Source: Streptomyces sp. WZ.A104 (GTDB lineage Bacteria; Actinomycetota; Actinomycetes; Streptomycetales; Streptomycetaceae). Taken from it: DNA of 64,000 nt. The notes under the pieces were generated by a model, which did no database searches, was not told the DNA's origin, and saw only the letters and a list, made by a program, of their open reading frames with translations. The stretch lies in the NCBI RefSeq assembly GCF_002382885.1, contig NZ_NWVL01000029.1:1-64000 (forward strand). The letters are read 5' to 3'. Position 1 is the first letter of the stretch; each line of letters begins with the position of its first letter. This document shows, in pieces, positions 8,228 to 15,518 of the stretch. The position numbers and the translations under genes are program-made.

Positions 8228-9448
8228 ATGTCCAGCACCGAGTCCGCGAAGCCGTCGAAGCTCCCGCCGTTCGACGCATCGGATCCCCTCGGCATCGACG
8301 ACCTGCTCGGCCCCGACGACCTCGCGATCCGCGACACCGTCCGCACCTGGGCCGCCGACCGCGTCCTGCCGCACATCGCCGAGTGGTACGAGAACGGCGA
8401 GCTGCCCGGCATCCGGGAGCTGGCCCGCGAGCTCGGGGCGCTGGGGGCTCTCGGCATGTCGCTGGAGGGCTACGGCTGCGCCGGGGCGAGCGCCGTCCAG
8501 TACGGTCTCGCCTGCCTGGAGCTGGAGGCCGCCGACTCCGGGATCCGCTCGCTCGTCTCCGTACAGGGCTCGCTCGCCATGTACGCGATCCACCGTTTCG
8601 GCTCCGAGGAGCAGAAGCGGCGGTGGCTGCCCGGCATGGCGTCCGGCGAGATCATCGGCTGCTTCGGCCTGACCGAGCCGGACCACGGCTCCGACCCGGC
8701 CGGGATGCGGACGTACGCCAAGCGCGACGGCGAGGACTGGGTGCTCACCGGCCGCAAGATGTGGATCACCAACGGCTCGGTCGCCGGGGTCGCGATCGTC
8801 TGGGCGCAGACCGACGAGGGCGACGAGGGCCGGGGCATCCGCGGCTTCGTCGTTCCGACCGGCACCCCCGGCTTCTCCGCCCCGGAGATCCGGCACAAGT
8901 GGTCGCTGCGCGCCTCGGTCACCAGCGAACTGGTCATGGACGGGGTCCGGCTGCCCGCCGACGCGGTGCTCCCGGGCGCGAAGGGGCTGCGCGGCCCGCT
9001 CAGCTGTCTGAGCCACGCGCGGTACGGCATCGTCTGGGGCGCCATGGGCGCGGCGCGGGCCAGTTTCGAGTCGGCCCTCGACTACGCGAGGAGCCGCGAA
9101 CAGTTCGGCCGGCCGATCGGCGGCTTCCAGCTCACCCAGGCCAAGCTGGCGGACATGGCCCTGGAGCTGCACAAGGGCATCCTGCTCGCCCACCATCTGG
9201 GGAGGCGCATGGACGCGGGACGGCTCCGCCCCGAGCAGGTCAGCTTCGGCAAGCTCAACAACGTGCGGGAGGCCATCGAGATCTGCCGCACCGCGCGCAC
9301 GATCCTCGGGGCCAACGGGATCTCGCTGGAGTATCCGGTGATGCGGCACGCCACGAATCTGGAGTCGGTGCTCACCTACGAGGGCACCGTGGAGATGCAC
9401 CAGCTGGTGCTGGGCAAGGCGCTCACCGGTCTCGACGCCTTCCGGTGA
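8228..9448 (+). CDS. Glutaryl-CoA dehydrogenase-type acyl-CoA dehydrogenase
   Basis: FAD flavoenzyme predicted to oxidise and decarboxylate glutaryl-CoA to crotonyl-CoA in lysine/tryptophan breakdown. The acyl-CoA dehydrogenase signatures are present: GCFGLTEPDHGSDPAGM, WITNGSVAGVAIVWAQ and REQFGRPIGGFQLTQAKLADM. The C-terminal segment NLESVLTYEGTVEMH carries the catalytic Glu in the position and context (TYEGT) found in glutaryl-CoA dehydrogenases. The product is 406 residues. The ATG after GCCGGAGGCACC was chosen; an in-frame start 16 codons earlier would remove the leader. A putative TetR operator lies just upstream. Confidence 0.9.
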   Translation: MSSTESAKPSKLPPFDASDPLGIDDLLGPDDLAIRDTVRTWAADRVLPHIAEWYENGELPGIRELARELGALGALGMSLEGYGCAGASAVQYGLACLELEAADSGIRSLVSVQGSLAMYAIHRFGSEEQKRRWLPGMASGEIIGCFGLTEPDHGSDPAGMRTYAKRDGEDWVLTGRKMWITNGSVAGVAIVWAQTDEGDEGRGIRGFVVPTGTPGFSAPEIRHKWSLRASVTSELVMDGVRLPADAVLPGAKGLRGPLSCLSHARYGIVWGAMGAARASFESALDYARSREQFGRPIGGFQLTQAKLADMALELHKGILLAHHLGRRMDAGRLRPEQVSFGKLNNVREAIEICRTARTILGANGISLEYPVMRHATNLESVLTYEGTVEMHQLVLGKALTGLDAFR

Positions 9449-9515
9449 CCCCGGCACGTCCGAAGGGGCGCGCCGACCGGAGACGCTGACCGGAACTTTC
9501 CGGCGAGCGCCCTGC

Positions 9516-9959
9516 TCAGCTCTGGTTGAAGAAGCCGTCGGTCGTACGGCCGGCGGCTTCACCGGCCACCACCTGGGTGTCGGCTGGGGACAGCAGGAAG
9601 ACCCGGGTGGCCACCCGGTCGATCGAACCGCGCAGACCGAAGATCAGCCCGGCGGCGAAGTCCACCACGCGCTTGGCGTCGGCGGGGTCCATGGCCGTGA
9701 GGTTGACGATCACCGGGACACCGTCCCGGAACAGCTCACCGATGGCCCGGGCGTCCCGGAAGCTGTCCGGGGTCACCGTGGCGATCCGGCGGTCCTGCTC
9801 CTCGGCCGCCTCGGCGGCCACCTGCACCCGTGGGTCGGTGACCCAGGCCTGGTTGTTCGTGCCGGTCTCCGCGCCCTCGGCGTACTCGTCGTCGTAGTAC
9901 CGCTCGTCGTTGTCCTCTACGAGGCCCAGCCAGGCACTCGCCTTGCGCACCGATCCCAT
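9516..9959 (-). CDS. SepF-like cell-division protein
   Basis: SepF proteins tether FtsZ to the membrane through an N-terminal amphipathic helix. Here MGSVRKASAWLGLVED fits that helix, an acidic linker (DERYYDDEYAEGAE) follows, and the SepF core runs from about residue 60: ATVTPDSFRDARAIGE, VPVIVNLTAMDPADAKRVVDF, AGLIFGLRGSIDRVATRVFLL. Streptomyces has one SepF in the division cluster plus two paralogues, SflA and SflB. This gene is not in a division cluster, and gene order around it resembles my memory of the SflA region, so SflA is the likelier assignment, with moderate certainty. GAGAGGAGG precedes the ATG. Confidence 0.9.
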   Translation of the reverse strand: MGSVRKASAWLGLVEDNDERYYDDEYAEGAETGTNNQAWVTDPRVQVAAEAAEEQDRRIATVTPDSFRDARAIGELFRDGVPVIVNLTAMDPADAKRVVDFAAGLIFGLRGSIDRVATRVFLLSPADTQVVAGEAAGRTTDGFFNQS

Positions 9960-10269
9960 GGACGCCTCCTCTCACCGCGGTTCCTTGGTGTTCCGCATCT
10001 CTTTCGTATCCCTATGGTCGTCCATGATGCGGATACCGCGCCAAGTGGATAGTCGGCGCGCAGGTGATTCGTGACGGTACTGGTGCAGAAGATGTGGCAG
10101 TTCGTCAGGTTTCTGACCGTATAAGGCGGGTTGTGAAAGGAAAATACGATGCTCCGGTCCGTACGGGTGATGGAGGGGACGTACGGGTGAACGGATCGCT
10201 CGATACGATGCACGACGCTCCGGTGCACGAGCGGCGCGCACCGGCCGGAACAGCTCGCGGGGGATCGCC
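9960..10269. promoter_or_regulatory. Divergent promoter region with direct repeats
   Basis: Separates sepF-like and DUF5685 genes. CGTACGGGTGA occurs twice (10160-10170 and 10180-10190), exactly 20 bases apart, i.e. on the same face of the helix, as expected of a tandem regulator site. The shorter GCTCCGGT is also repeated on either side. No gene is visible. Confidence 0.4.
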
Positions 10270-11469
10270 GTGTTCGGAATCGTCAGGCCCTGTGCGCACC
10301 GGCTCTCCGAGGGGCTCCGGACCGAGTGGATGGCCCATCTCTGCGGTCTCTGCCTGGCCCTGAGGGCGGATCACGGACAGTTCGCCCGGATTGTCACGAA
10401 CTATGATGGTCTGATCGTCTCGGTCCTGACGGAGGCTCAGGCAGGGCTCACCCCGGCCGGCCGCCGCACCGCGGGCCCCTGCCCGCTGCGTGCCATGCGC
10501 ACCGCCCCGGTCGCCCGGGGTGAGGGGGCCAGGCTCGCCGCCGCTGTCTCGCTCGTCCTCGCCTCGGCGAAGGTCCGCGACCACGTCGCAGACCGGGACG
10601 GGGTGTTGGCCCGCCGCCCGGTCGCCGCCGCCGCGCGCCGGGTGGCCGCGGGCTGGGACCGCGCGGGCGCCCGGACCGGGGCCGCACTCGGCTTCGACAC
10701 CGCCCTCCTGGTCGACGCGGTCGACCGGCAGACCGGGATCGAGACGCTCGCCGGGCCCGGCACCCCGCTGCTGACGGTCACCGAACCCACCGAGACGGCC
10801 ACCGCCGCAGCCTTCGCCCACACCGCCCACCTCGCGGGCAAGCCGCAGAACGCCGCGCCGCTCGCGGAGGCGGGCAGGCTCTTCGGGCGGCTCGCGCATC
10901 TGCTGGACGCCGTGGAGGACCGGGAAGCTGACGCCGCGTCGGGCGCCTGGAACCCCCTCACCGTGACCGGCACCCCGCTCACCGAGGCGCGCCGGCTGTG
11001 TGACGACGCGCTGCACGGCGTACGGCTCGCGCTGCGCGAGGTGGAGTTCGTGGACGGCAAGCTCGTCCACGTGCTGCTCGCGCACGAACTGCGGCGCTCG
11101 GTCGACCGGGCGTTCGGCTCCCCGTCCTGCTCGCACCGGCAGCCCGGGGAGGGCCGGGGGCCGCTGACCCCGGACGGCGCCTTCGGGTCGCCGCCGGGTC
11201 ATCCGTACGCTCCTGGGGGCCCGGGCTCCCCGCCGCCCCCGCCGCAGCCGCCCCGTGACCGGCGCGGGCTGATCGGCGGGTGCCTGGTGTGGGCCGGACT
11301 CGCCTGCACCTGCCAGATGTGCTGCGGGACCTTCGAGGACCCCTGGAGCCGGGAGCGGCGGGAGGGGCTGTGCAGCAGCTGCGGCGACTGCTGCGAGGTG
11401 TGCGACTGCTGCGGCCAGTGCGGCGAGGGCTGCTGCTGTTGCGGCGAATCCTGCGGCTGCGACTGCTGA
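10270..11469 (+). CDS. DUF5685 family protein with cysteine-rich tail
   Basis: The N-terminus (MFGIVRPCAHRLSEGL, then HLCGLCLALRADHGQ) is the hallmark of the Streptomyces DUF5685 family, whose function is unknown. The first 280 residues are mostly helical with an early CxxC-type site. A Pro/Gly linker follows. The last 60 residues contain 20 cysteines in CC, CxxC and CCCC groupings, like a metallothionein. This suggests metal binding, possibly Zn, Cu or Fe-S, although that is inferred from composition only. The GTG start has GGGGGAT upstream. It is divergent from the sepF-like gene. Confidence 0.85.
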   Translation: MFGIVRPCAHRLSEGLRTEWMAHLCGLCLALRADHGQFARIVTNYDGLIVSVLTEAQAGLTPAGRRTAGPCPLRAMRTAPVARGEGARLAAAVSLVLASAKVRDHVADRDGVLARRPVAAAARRVAAGWDRAGARTGAALGFDTALLVDAVDRQTGIETLAGPGTPLLTVTEPTETATAAAFAHTAHLAGKPQNAAPLAEAGRLFGRLAHLLDAVEDREADAASGAWNPLTVTGTPLTEARRLCDDALHGVRLALREVEFVDGKLVHVLLAHELRRSVDRAFGSPSCSHRQPGEGRGPLTPDGAFGSPPGHPYAPGGPGSPPPPPQPPRDRRGLIGGCLVWAGLACTCQMCCGTFEDPWSRERREGLCSSCGDCCEVCDCCGQCGEGCCCCGESCGCDC

Positions 11470-11558
11470 GGCGGCGTCAGGTCGCGCCGGGTCACCTCAG
11501 GGGCTCCCCGCTGCGGTCGCACCTCGGCCCCGCCGAGCCGTATGGAAAGGTTGAGCGC

Positions 11559-12380
11559 ATGAGCACGGACGCGACGCAGCAGGAGCAGGTTGGCGGCCCG
11601 GACGCCGCGCGGGACTGGCAGCGGTGGCACGCGGGGCGCGTCGTCGCGGTCGCCGCCCCGTACGGCCCTCTCTCCCTGACCGGAACCCACTGGCTCTCCG
11701 ACTACCCGGAAGGGCGAATTCCGGCCGTCCCGGGTCACTGGCGCGAGGACGGCGACGAGGTGGTCCTCACGGCCACCGCGGACGACGGCATCGTTGTCGA
11801 CGGCAGGCCGCTGACCGGCGAGGTCCGGCTCGGCGCGGACCGCGGCCCCATCGACGACTCCCGGGTGACGCAGGGGGTCCGGCGGCTGGTTGTGCTCCGC
11901 CGCGAAGGGCTCTGGGCGGTAAGGGACTTCGACCCGGACTCGCCGGCCCGGCACGCCTTCTCGACCATTGAGGCCACCCCGTACGACCCCCGCTGGGCGC
12001 TGCCCGGCACCTTCCGTCCGTACGACGGTGACCGGACCCTGCGGGTGGCCAACGCCGACGGGGTCGAGCGGGGGCTCGGGCTCGGCGGGGAGCTCGCCTT
12101 CACGGTGGACGGGGACGAGCACACGCTCCAGGTGGCGGTCGAGCCCGACGGTTCCCTGTGGGCCGTCTTCGCCGACGCCACCAGCGGAAACGGCAGCTAC
12201 CGCTTCCGTTTCCTGCGCCCCGGCGCACCGGACGGGGACGGCGGCGTGCAGGTCGACTTCAACCGTGCCCTGCTGCCGCCCTGTGCCTTTGCCGATCACT
12301 TCATCTGCCCCTTCCCGCCCCCGGGCAACACGCTCACCGTGGCGGTCCCGGCAGGGGAGCGGAACCGCGTCGACGCCTGA
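11559..12380 (+). CDS. DUF1684 domain protein
   Basis: A 273-residue cytosolic protein matching DUF1684: an N-terminal ARDWQRWHAGR helix, then beta-rich segments including TGTHWLSDYPEGRIPAVPGHW. The family's typical C-terminal pair is visible: VQVDFNRALLPPCAFADHFICPFPPPGN, here residues about 232-260, with the conserved Asp, Asn and two Cys. Members are widespread in actinobacteria and lack a settled biochemical role. The ATG after GGAAAGGTTGAGCGC was chosen because upstream in-frame sequence is an Arg/Leu-rich shadow of the preceding gene. Confidence 0.88.
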   Translation: MSTDATQQEQVGGPDAARDWQRWHAGRVVAVAAPYGPLSLTGTHWLSDYPEGRIPAVPGHWREDGDEVVLTATADDGIVVDGRPLTGEVRLGADRGPIDDSRVTQGVRRLVVLRREGLWAVRDFDPDSPARHAFSTIEATPYDPRWALPGTFRPYDGDRTLRVANADGVERGLGLGGELAFTVDGDEHTLQVAVEPDGSLWAVFADATSGNGSYRFRFLRPGAPDGDGGVQVDFNRALLPPCAFADHFICPFPPPGNTLTVAVPAGERNRVDA

Positions 12381-12396
12381 CCCGCGAGACGTCCCT

Positions 12397-12430
12397 CCGG
12401 CCCCGGCAGCCCCACGGCTTCCGGGGCCGG
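12397..12430. terminator. Terminator after the DUF1684 gene
   Basis: Ten-bp stem CCGGCCCCGG / CCGGGGCCGG around a 14-base loop that can itself pair AGCC with GGCT. Confidence 0.7.
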
Positions 12431-12610
12431 ATACGTGTGGGGCCCGCGTGGCCGAAAGGCATGCTTGCGCCGCCTGTCCGGCCCCCTCGATACTCCCGTC
12501 AGCGATTGTCAGGGGCACGGCAACTCCGGAATCCGGGCAGGCCCCCGACTGCGCCTCACGGGCCCACCACCCCACAGGAGGGCCCCCGATTCCCCTCGGA
12601 GGAACCCGAA

Positions 12611-13510
12611 GTGAGGATCAAGCGCACCAGCAACCGCTCCAGCGTGACGAGAGGCGTCCGTACCACGGCCGTCCTCGCGGGGCTCGCCGCCGTCGCGGCC
12701 ATGGCCATCCCCACCGCGAACGCCGAAACCCCCCGTACGTTCAGCGCCAACCAGCTGACCGCGGCGAGTGACGCCGTGCTCGGCGCCGACATCGCGGGCA
12801 CCGCCTGGAACATCGACCCGCGGACCAAGCGCCTCCTCGTCACCGTGGACAGCACGGTCACACAGGACGAGATCAACCGGATCAAGAAGGCGGCCGGCGC
12901 CAACGCCTCCGCCCTCACGATCGAGCGCACGCCCGGGAAGTTCACCAAACTGATCTCCGGCGGCGACGCGATCTACTCCAGCACCGGACGCTGCTCCCTC
13001 GGCTTCAACGTCCGCAGGGGCGGTACCTACTACTTCCTGACCGCCGGTCACTGCACCAACGGGACGGGCACCTGGTGGGCCAACTCCGCCCGCACCACCG
13101 TGCTCGGCACGACCGCCGCGTCCAGCTTCCCGAACAACGACTACGGCATCGTGCGCTACACCAACACCACCATTCCCAAGAACGGCACGGTCGGCGGCCA
13201 GGACATCACCAGCGCCGCCAACGCCACCGTCGGGATGGCCGTCACCCGCCGAGGCTCCACGACCGGCACCCACAGCGGATCGGTCACCGGACTCAACGCC
13301 ACCGTCAACTACGGCGGCGGCGACGTCGTCTACGGCATGATCCGCACCAACGTGTGCGCCGAGCCCGGCGACTCGGGCGGCCCGCTCTACTCCGGCACCC
13401 GGGCGATCGGTCTCACCTCCGGCGGCAGCGGCAACTGCTCATTCGGGGGCACGACCTTCTTCCAGCCGGTCGTCGAAGCCCTGAACGCGTACGGCGTGAG
13501 CGTGTACTGA
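12611..13510 (+). CDS. sprB: Streptogrisin B-type secreted serine protease
   Basis: Chymotrypsin-like (S1E) extracellular protease made as a 299-residue preproenzyme. A signal peptide with Arg-rich start ends near residue 38 (ANA), the propeptide runs to residue 114, and the mature enzyme starts at Ile115 (ISGGDAIYSSTGRCSLGFNV), giving 185 residues as in streptogrisin B. The catalytic triad is His147 (TAGHC), Asp177 (NNDYG) and Ser255 (GDSGG), with Cys pairs flanking His and Ser. The sequence looks nearly identical to S. griseus SprB from memory. The GTG start has CGGAGGA upstream. The in-frame reading further 5' is spurious. Confidence 0.95.
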   Translation: MRIKRTSNRSSVTRGVRTTAVLAGLAAVAAMAIPTANAETPRTFSANQLTAASDAVLGADIAGTAWNIDPRTKRLLVTVDSTVTQDEINRIKKAAGANASALTIERTPGKFTKLISGGDAIYSSTGRCSLGFNVRRGGTYYFLTAGHCTNGTGTWWANSARTTVLGTTAASSFPNNDYGIVRYTNTTIPKNGTVGGQDITSAANATVGMAVTRRGSTTGTHSGSVTGLNATVNYGGGDVVYGMIRTNVCAEPGDSGGPLYSGTRAIGLTSGGSGNCSFGGTTFFQPVVEALNAYGVSVY

Positions 13511-13551
13511 CCGGCGCACCGGGCCGCGCCCGGAGCCGTATCCGTACATAC

Positions 13552-13583
13552 GAGCCCCCGTCCGGAATTCCGGACGGGGGCTC
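13552..13583. terminator. Terminator after sprB
   Basis: Perfect 16-bp palindrome with no spacer (GAGCCCCCGTCCGGAA plus its complement), 41 bases after the protease stop. Confidence 0.9.
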
Positions 13584-13644
13584 CCGCTCGTCGGGGAGCT
13601 CTTGAGAGGATGGCGCCACGACGGCATCAGGGGGTAGCAGGTCC

Positions 13645-14124
13645 GTGAATCGCATCGGTGTGACCGGTCACCGCTCCATCCCCGCCGAGGCCGAGGCCCA
13701 TGTGCTCGCGGGGCTGCGGGCCGAGCTGTGCGGCCTCGACGGCGCGACCGAGGCGCTCTCCAGCCTGGCGGTCGGCGCCGACCAGCTCTTCGCCGACCTG
13801 GCCCTGGCCTGCGGGGCCAAGCTGACGGCGGTGATTCCCAGCGGCGACTACGAGGCCTGCTTCGAGAACGCCGTCGACCTGGCCCGCTACCGGGGGCTCA
13901 GGGCGCGCGCGGCCCAGGAGGTCCGGCTGGACTTCCCCCACTCCACGGACGAGGCGTACTACGCGGCGGGCGCCTACATCGCCGACCACTGCGACCGGCT
14001 GCTGGCCGTCTGGGACGGCCGCCCGGCCCGTGGCCTCGGCGGGACGGGCGACATCGTGACATACGCCCGCGCCCTGGGCCGCCCGGTCACCGTCATCTGG
14101 CGCGACGGGGTACTGCGCACCTGA
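13645..14124 (+). CDS. SLOG-type nucleotide-binding protein
   Basis: A 159-residue Rossmann-like protein beginning RIGVTGHRSIP, the glycine/His/Arg motif of the SLOG superfamily (relatives of LOG, DprA and DUF1273). Further elements are SLAVGADQLFADLAL with the acidic site, LTAVIPSGDYE, and the C-terminal AVWDGRPARGLGGTGDIVTYAR motif that closes over nucleotide in this group. SLOG proteins bind, make or cleave nucleotide-derived signals; which one applies here is not known. The gene converges on a SLATT gene 22 bases away. SLOG and SLATT domains are repeatedly paired in predicted nucleotide-signalling defence systems. Confidence 0.8.
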   Translation: MNRIGVTGHRSIPAEAEAHVLAGLRAELCGLDGATEALSSLAVGADQLFADLALACGAKLTAVIPSGDYEACFENAVDLARYRGLRARAAQEVRLDFPHSTDEAYYAAGAYIADHCDRLLAVWDGRPARGLGGTGDIVTYARALGRPVTVIWRDGVLRT

Positions 14125-14146
14125 GCCCCCGCCGGTTCCGCCCGGC

Positions 14147-15076
14147 TCATACCCGGTGTCTGACCAGCCAGTCGGTGTGTTCGGGCGAGACGATCCGCTC
14201 GGTCTCGAACACCGCGGCGGGCCACTGCCGCTCGGTGAGGGTGGTCTCCATCGCGGCCTGCATCGACTCCAGGTCCTGCTCCACCAGCGAATGAGCCGAG
14301 ATCAGCGGATGGTGACGGCGCATCTCGTTCCAGGCGAGGCAGGCGGCGGCGGCCGCGGACAGCACCCCGGTCAGCCCGAAGGCGCGCCCCACTCCGAAGG
14401 TCTGGAGCAGGCTGAGCGCCAGCGCCGGGAGGGTCAGGGCGACGACGGCCCCCGACCACAGGAGGGCCCCGCGCCGCGAGACCTGCTGACGTCTGCGGTA
14501 CCAGCGCCGCTGTTCGATGAGCCGGTCCCGTACATATGTTTCCTTGCGGACGGTGTAGGCCTTGTTCCGCAAGGTGCGCATCGATTCCGTAATGAGGCCG
14601 CCGCCGGAATCCACCAGCTCCTCGCGAGGGTCCGCCCAGCCCACTTTCCGCAGTTCCTGAAGGCCTTCTTCGAGACGATTGGCGAACAGGGCTTCGGGGT
14701 GTTCGGCCGAGCTGTCGAAGGGCGAGCCGTGGACCGCGTATCGCCAGCAGTTGGACTTGATGAACTCGGCCGCCGAGCGATTCAGTTGCCAGTGCGACTT
14801 TGCTTTGCGGTGGGAGGCGAGGAAGGTCGCGATCAGGACACCGAGGTACGCCAACGCCGCTGCTGCGTCGAGGAGTTGGAACGATCCTCCGAGTTGGACC
14901 TGCCACGGCAGGGCCGCGGGCACGGCTCCCGCGGCGAGCAGGGCCAGCTGTCCGCGGGTGGTGTTCACGGCCTCGCGCTGACGGGCGACGGCGATGGCGT
15001 CCGTGTGATGGAACAGGACGGGCAGGTCGGCGTTCCTGAAGACCATGCTCTGCAGGGGTCCCGGAATCGCCGTCAT
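14147..15076 (-). CDS. SLATT/DUF4231-type two-helix membrane protein
   Basis: A 309-residue protein with two pairs of hydrophobic helices: LALLAAGAVPAALP with LLDAAAALAYLGVLIATFLA near residues 50-95, and a second pair near residues 210-255 separated by an Arg-rich cytoplasmic segment (RRWYRRRQQVSRR). This, and the motif SHWQLNRSAAEFIKSNCWRY, matches DUF4231/SLATT proteins, predicted membrane pores or sensors in SLOG and SMODS systems. AAAGGAGC stands 6-7 bases before the chosen ATG. Longer in-frame readings (up to about 15400) run across the fxsA promoter and are rejected. Its start faces fxsA, so the two are divergently transcribed. Confidence 0.75.
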   Translation of the reverse strand: MTAIPGPLQSMVFRNADLPVLFHHTDAIAVARQREAVNTTRGQLALLAAGAVPAALPWQVQLGGSFQLLDAAAALAYLGVLIATFLASHRKAKSHWQLNRSAAEFIKSNCWRYAVHGSPFDSSAEHPEALFANRLEEGLQELRKVGWADPREELVDSGGGLITESMRTLRNKAYTVRKETYVRDRLIEQRRWYRRRQQVSRRGALLWSGAVVALTLPALALSLLQTFGVGRAFGLTGVLSAAAAACLAWNEMRRHHPLISAHSLVEQDLESMQAAMETTLTERQWPAAVFETERIVSPEHTDWLVRHRV

Positions 15077-15167
15077 GATCGCTCCTTTGTCCCGTACCGT
15101 TTTTCCCGCATGACGGAATGAAATGTTCCGATCCATTTGGAGCAGCCGCGCGTTCACCGGAGGTTGT

Positions 15168-15263
15168 GCCCGCGCGCAAGAGTTGCGCGCGCGGGGTATG
15201 AGAGTAAAGTCGTGCCGCCGGACACTGCAATGGTGCAGTTGCCGGTGCTCATTCCGTGTCCGG
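15168..15263 (+). promoter_or_regulatory. Structured promoter/leader region of fxsA
   Basis: A 9-bp hairpin CGCGCGCAA/TTGCGCGCG (15171-15191, 3-base loop) overlaps a candidate -35 TTGCGC, with TAAAGT as -10 after 16 bases (15205-15210). Downstream, CCGGACAC (15218-15225) can pair with GTGTCCGG (15256-15263), enclosing a smaller repeat ACTGCA/TGCAGT. The hairpin could be an operator, and the leader stem ends 12 bases before the fxsA ribosome site AAGGA. These assignments are by eye. Confidence 0.45.
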
Positions 15264-15285
15264 AACGAACCCATCAAGGACGGCC

Positions 15286-15453
15286 GTGAAGACCTACGAA
15301 TCCTCTCCCTCCTTCGCTGTTGCGAAGAAGAGTCGTGTTCCACTCGCGAAGATCGAGGCTTCGGACAGCGCTGCCGCGCTGAAGCTCGGGCGCGTGTTCG
15401 CATCGACGACCGGTCGTTCCACGCGGACCGCCACCTTCAACTCCGCGCTGTAG
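15286..15453 (+). CDS. fxsA: FxSxx-COOH RiPP precursor peptide
   Basis: A 55-residue peptide ending FNSAL, which fits the defining FxSxx C-terminus of FxsA precursors. The N-terminal leader (about residues 1-35) has the LAKIEASDSAAALKLGRV helix typical of the family (positions 20-37). The maturase FxsB is known for the family to join the Phe ring to the Ser beta carbon two residues on, forming a three-residue cyclophane. Here the FxS motif occurs twice, F38-A-S40 and F51-N-S53. AAGGA lies 5 bases before the GTG start, which was preferred to an upstream ATG whose reading adds an unrelated decapeptide. It is first in the fxsABCT gene order. Confidence 0.85.
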   Translation: MKTYESSPSFAVAKKSRVPLAKIEASDSAAALKLGRVFASTTGRSTRTATFNSAL

Positions 15454-15518
15454 GCGACTCACCAGCGATACCCGCCAGCTGGTATGACGAGGTGTCAGCA
15501 GCTGGCTAGACTGGTGAA

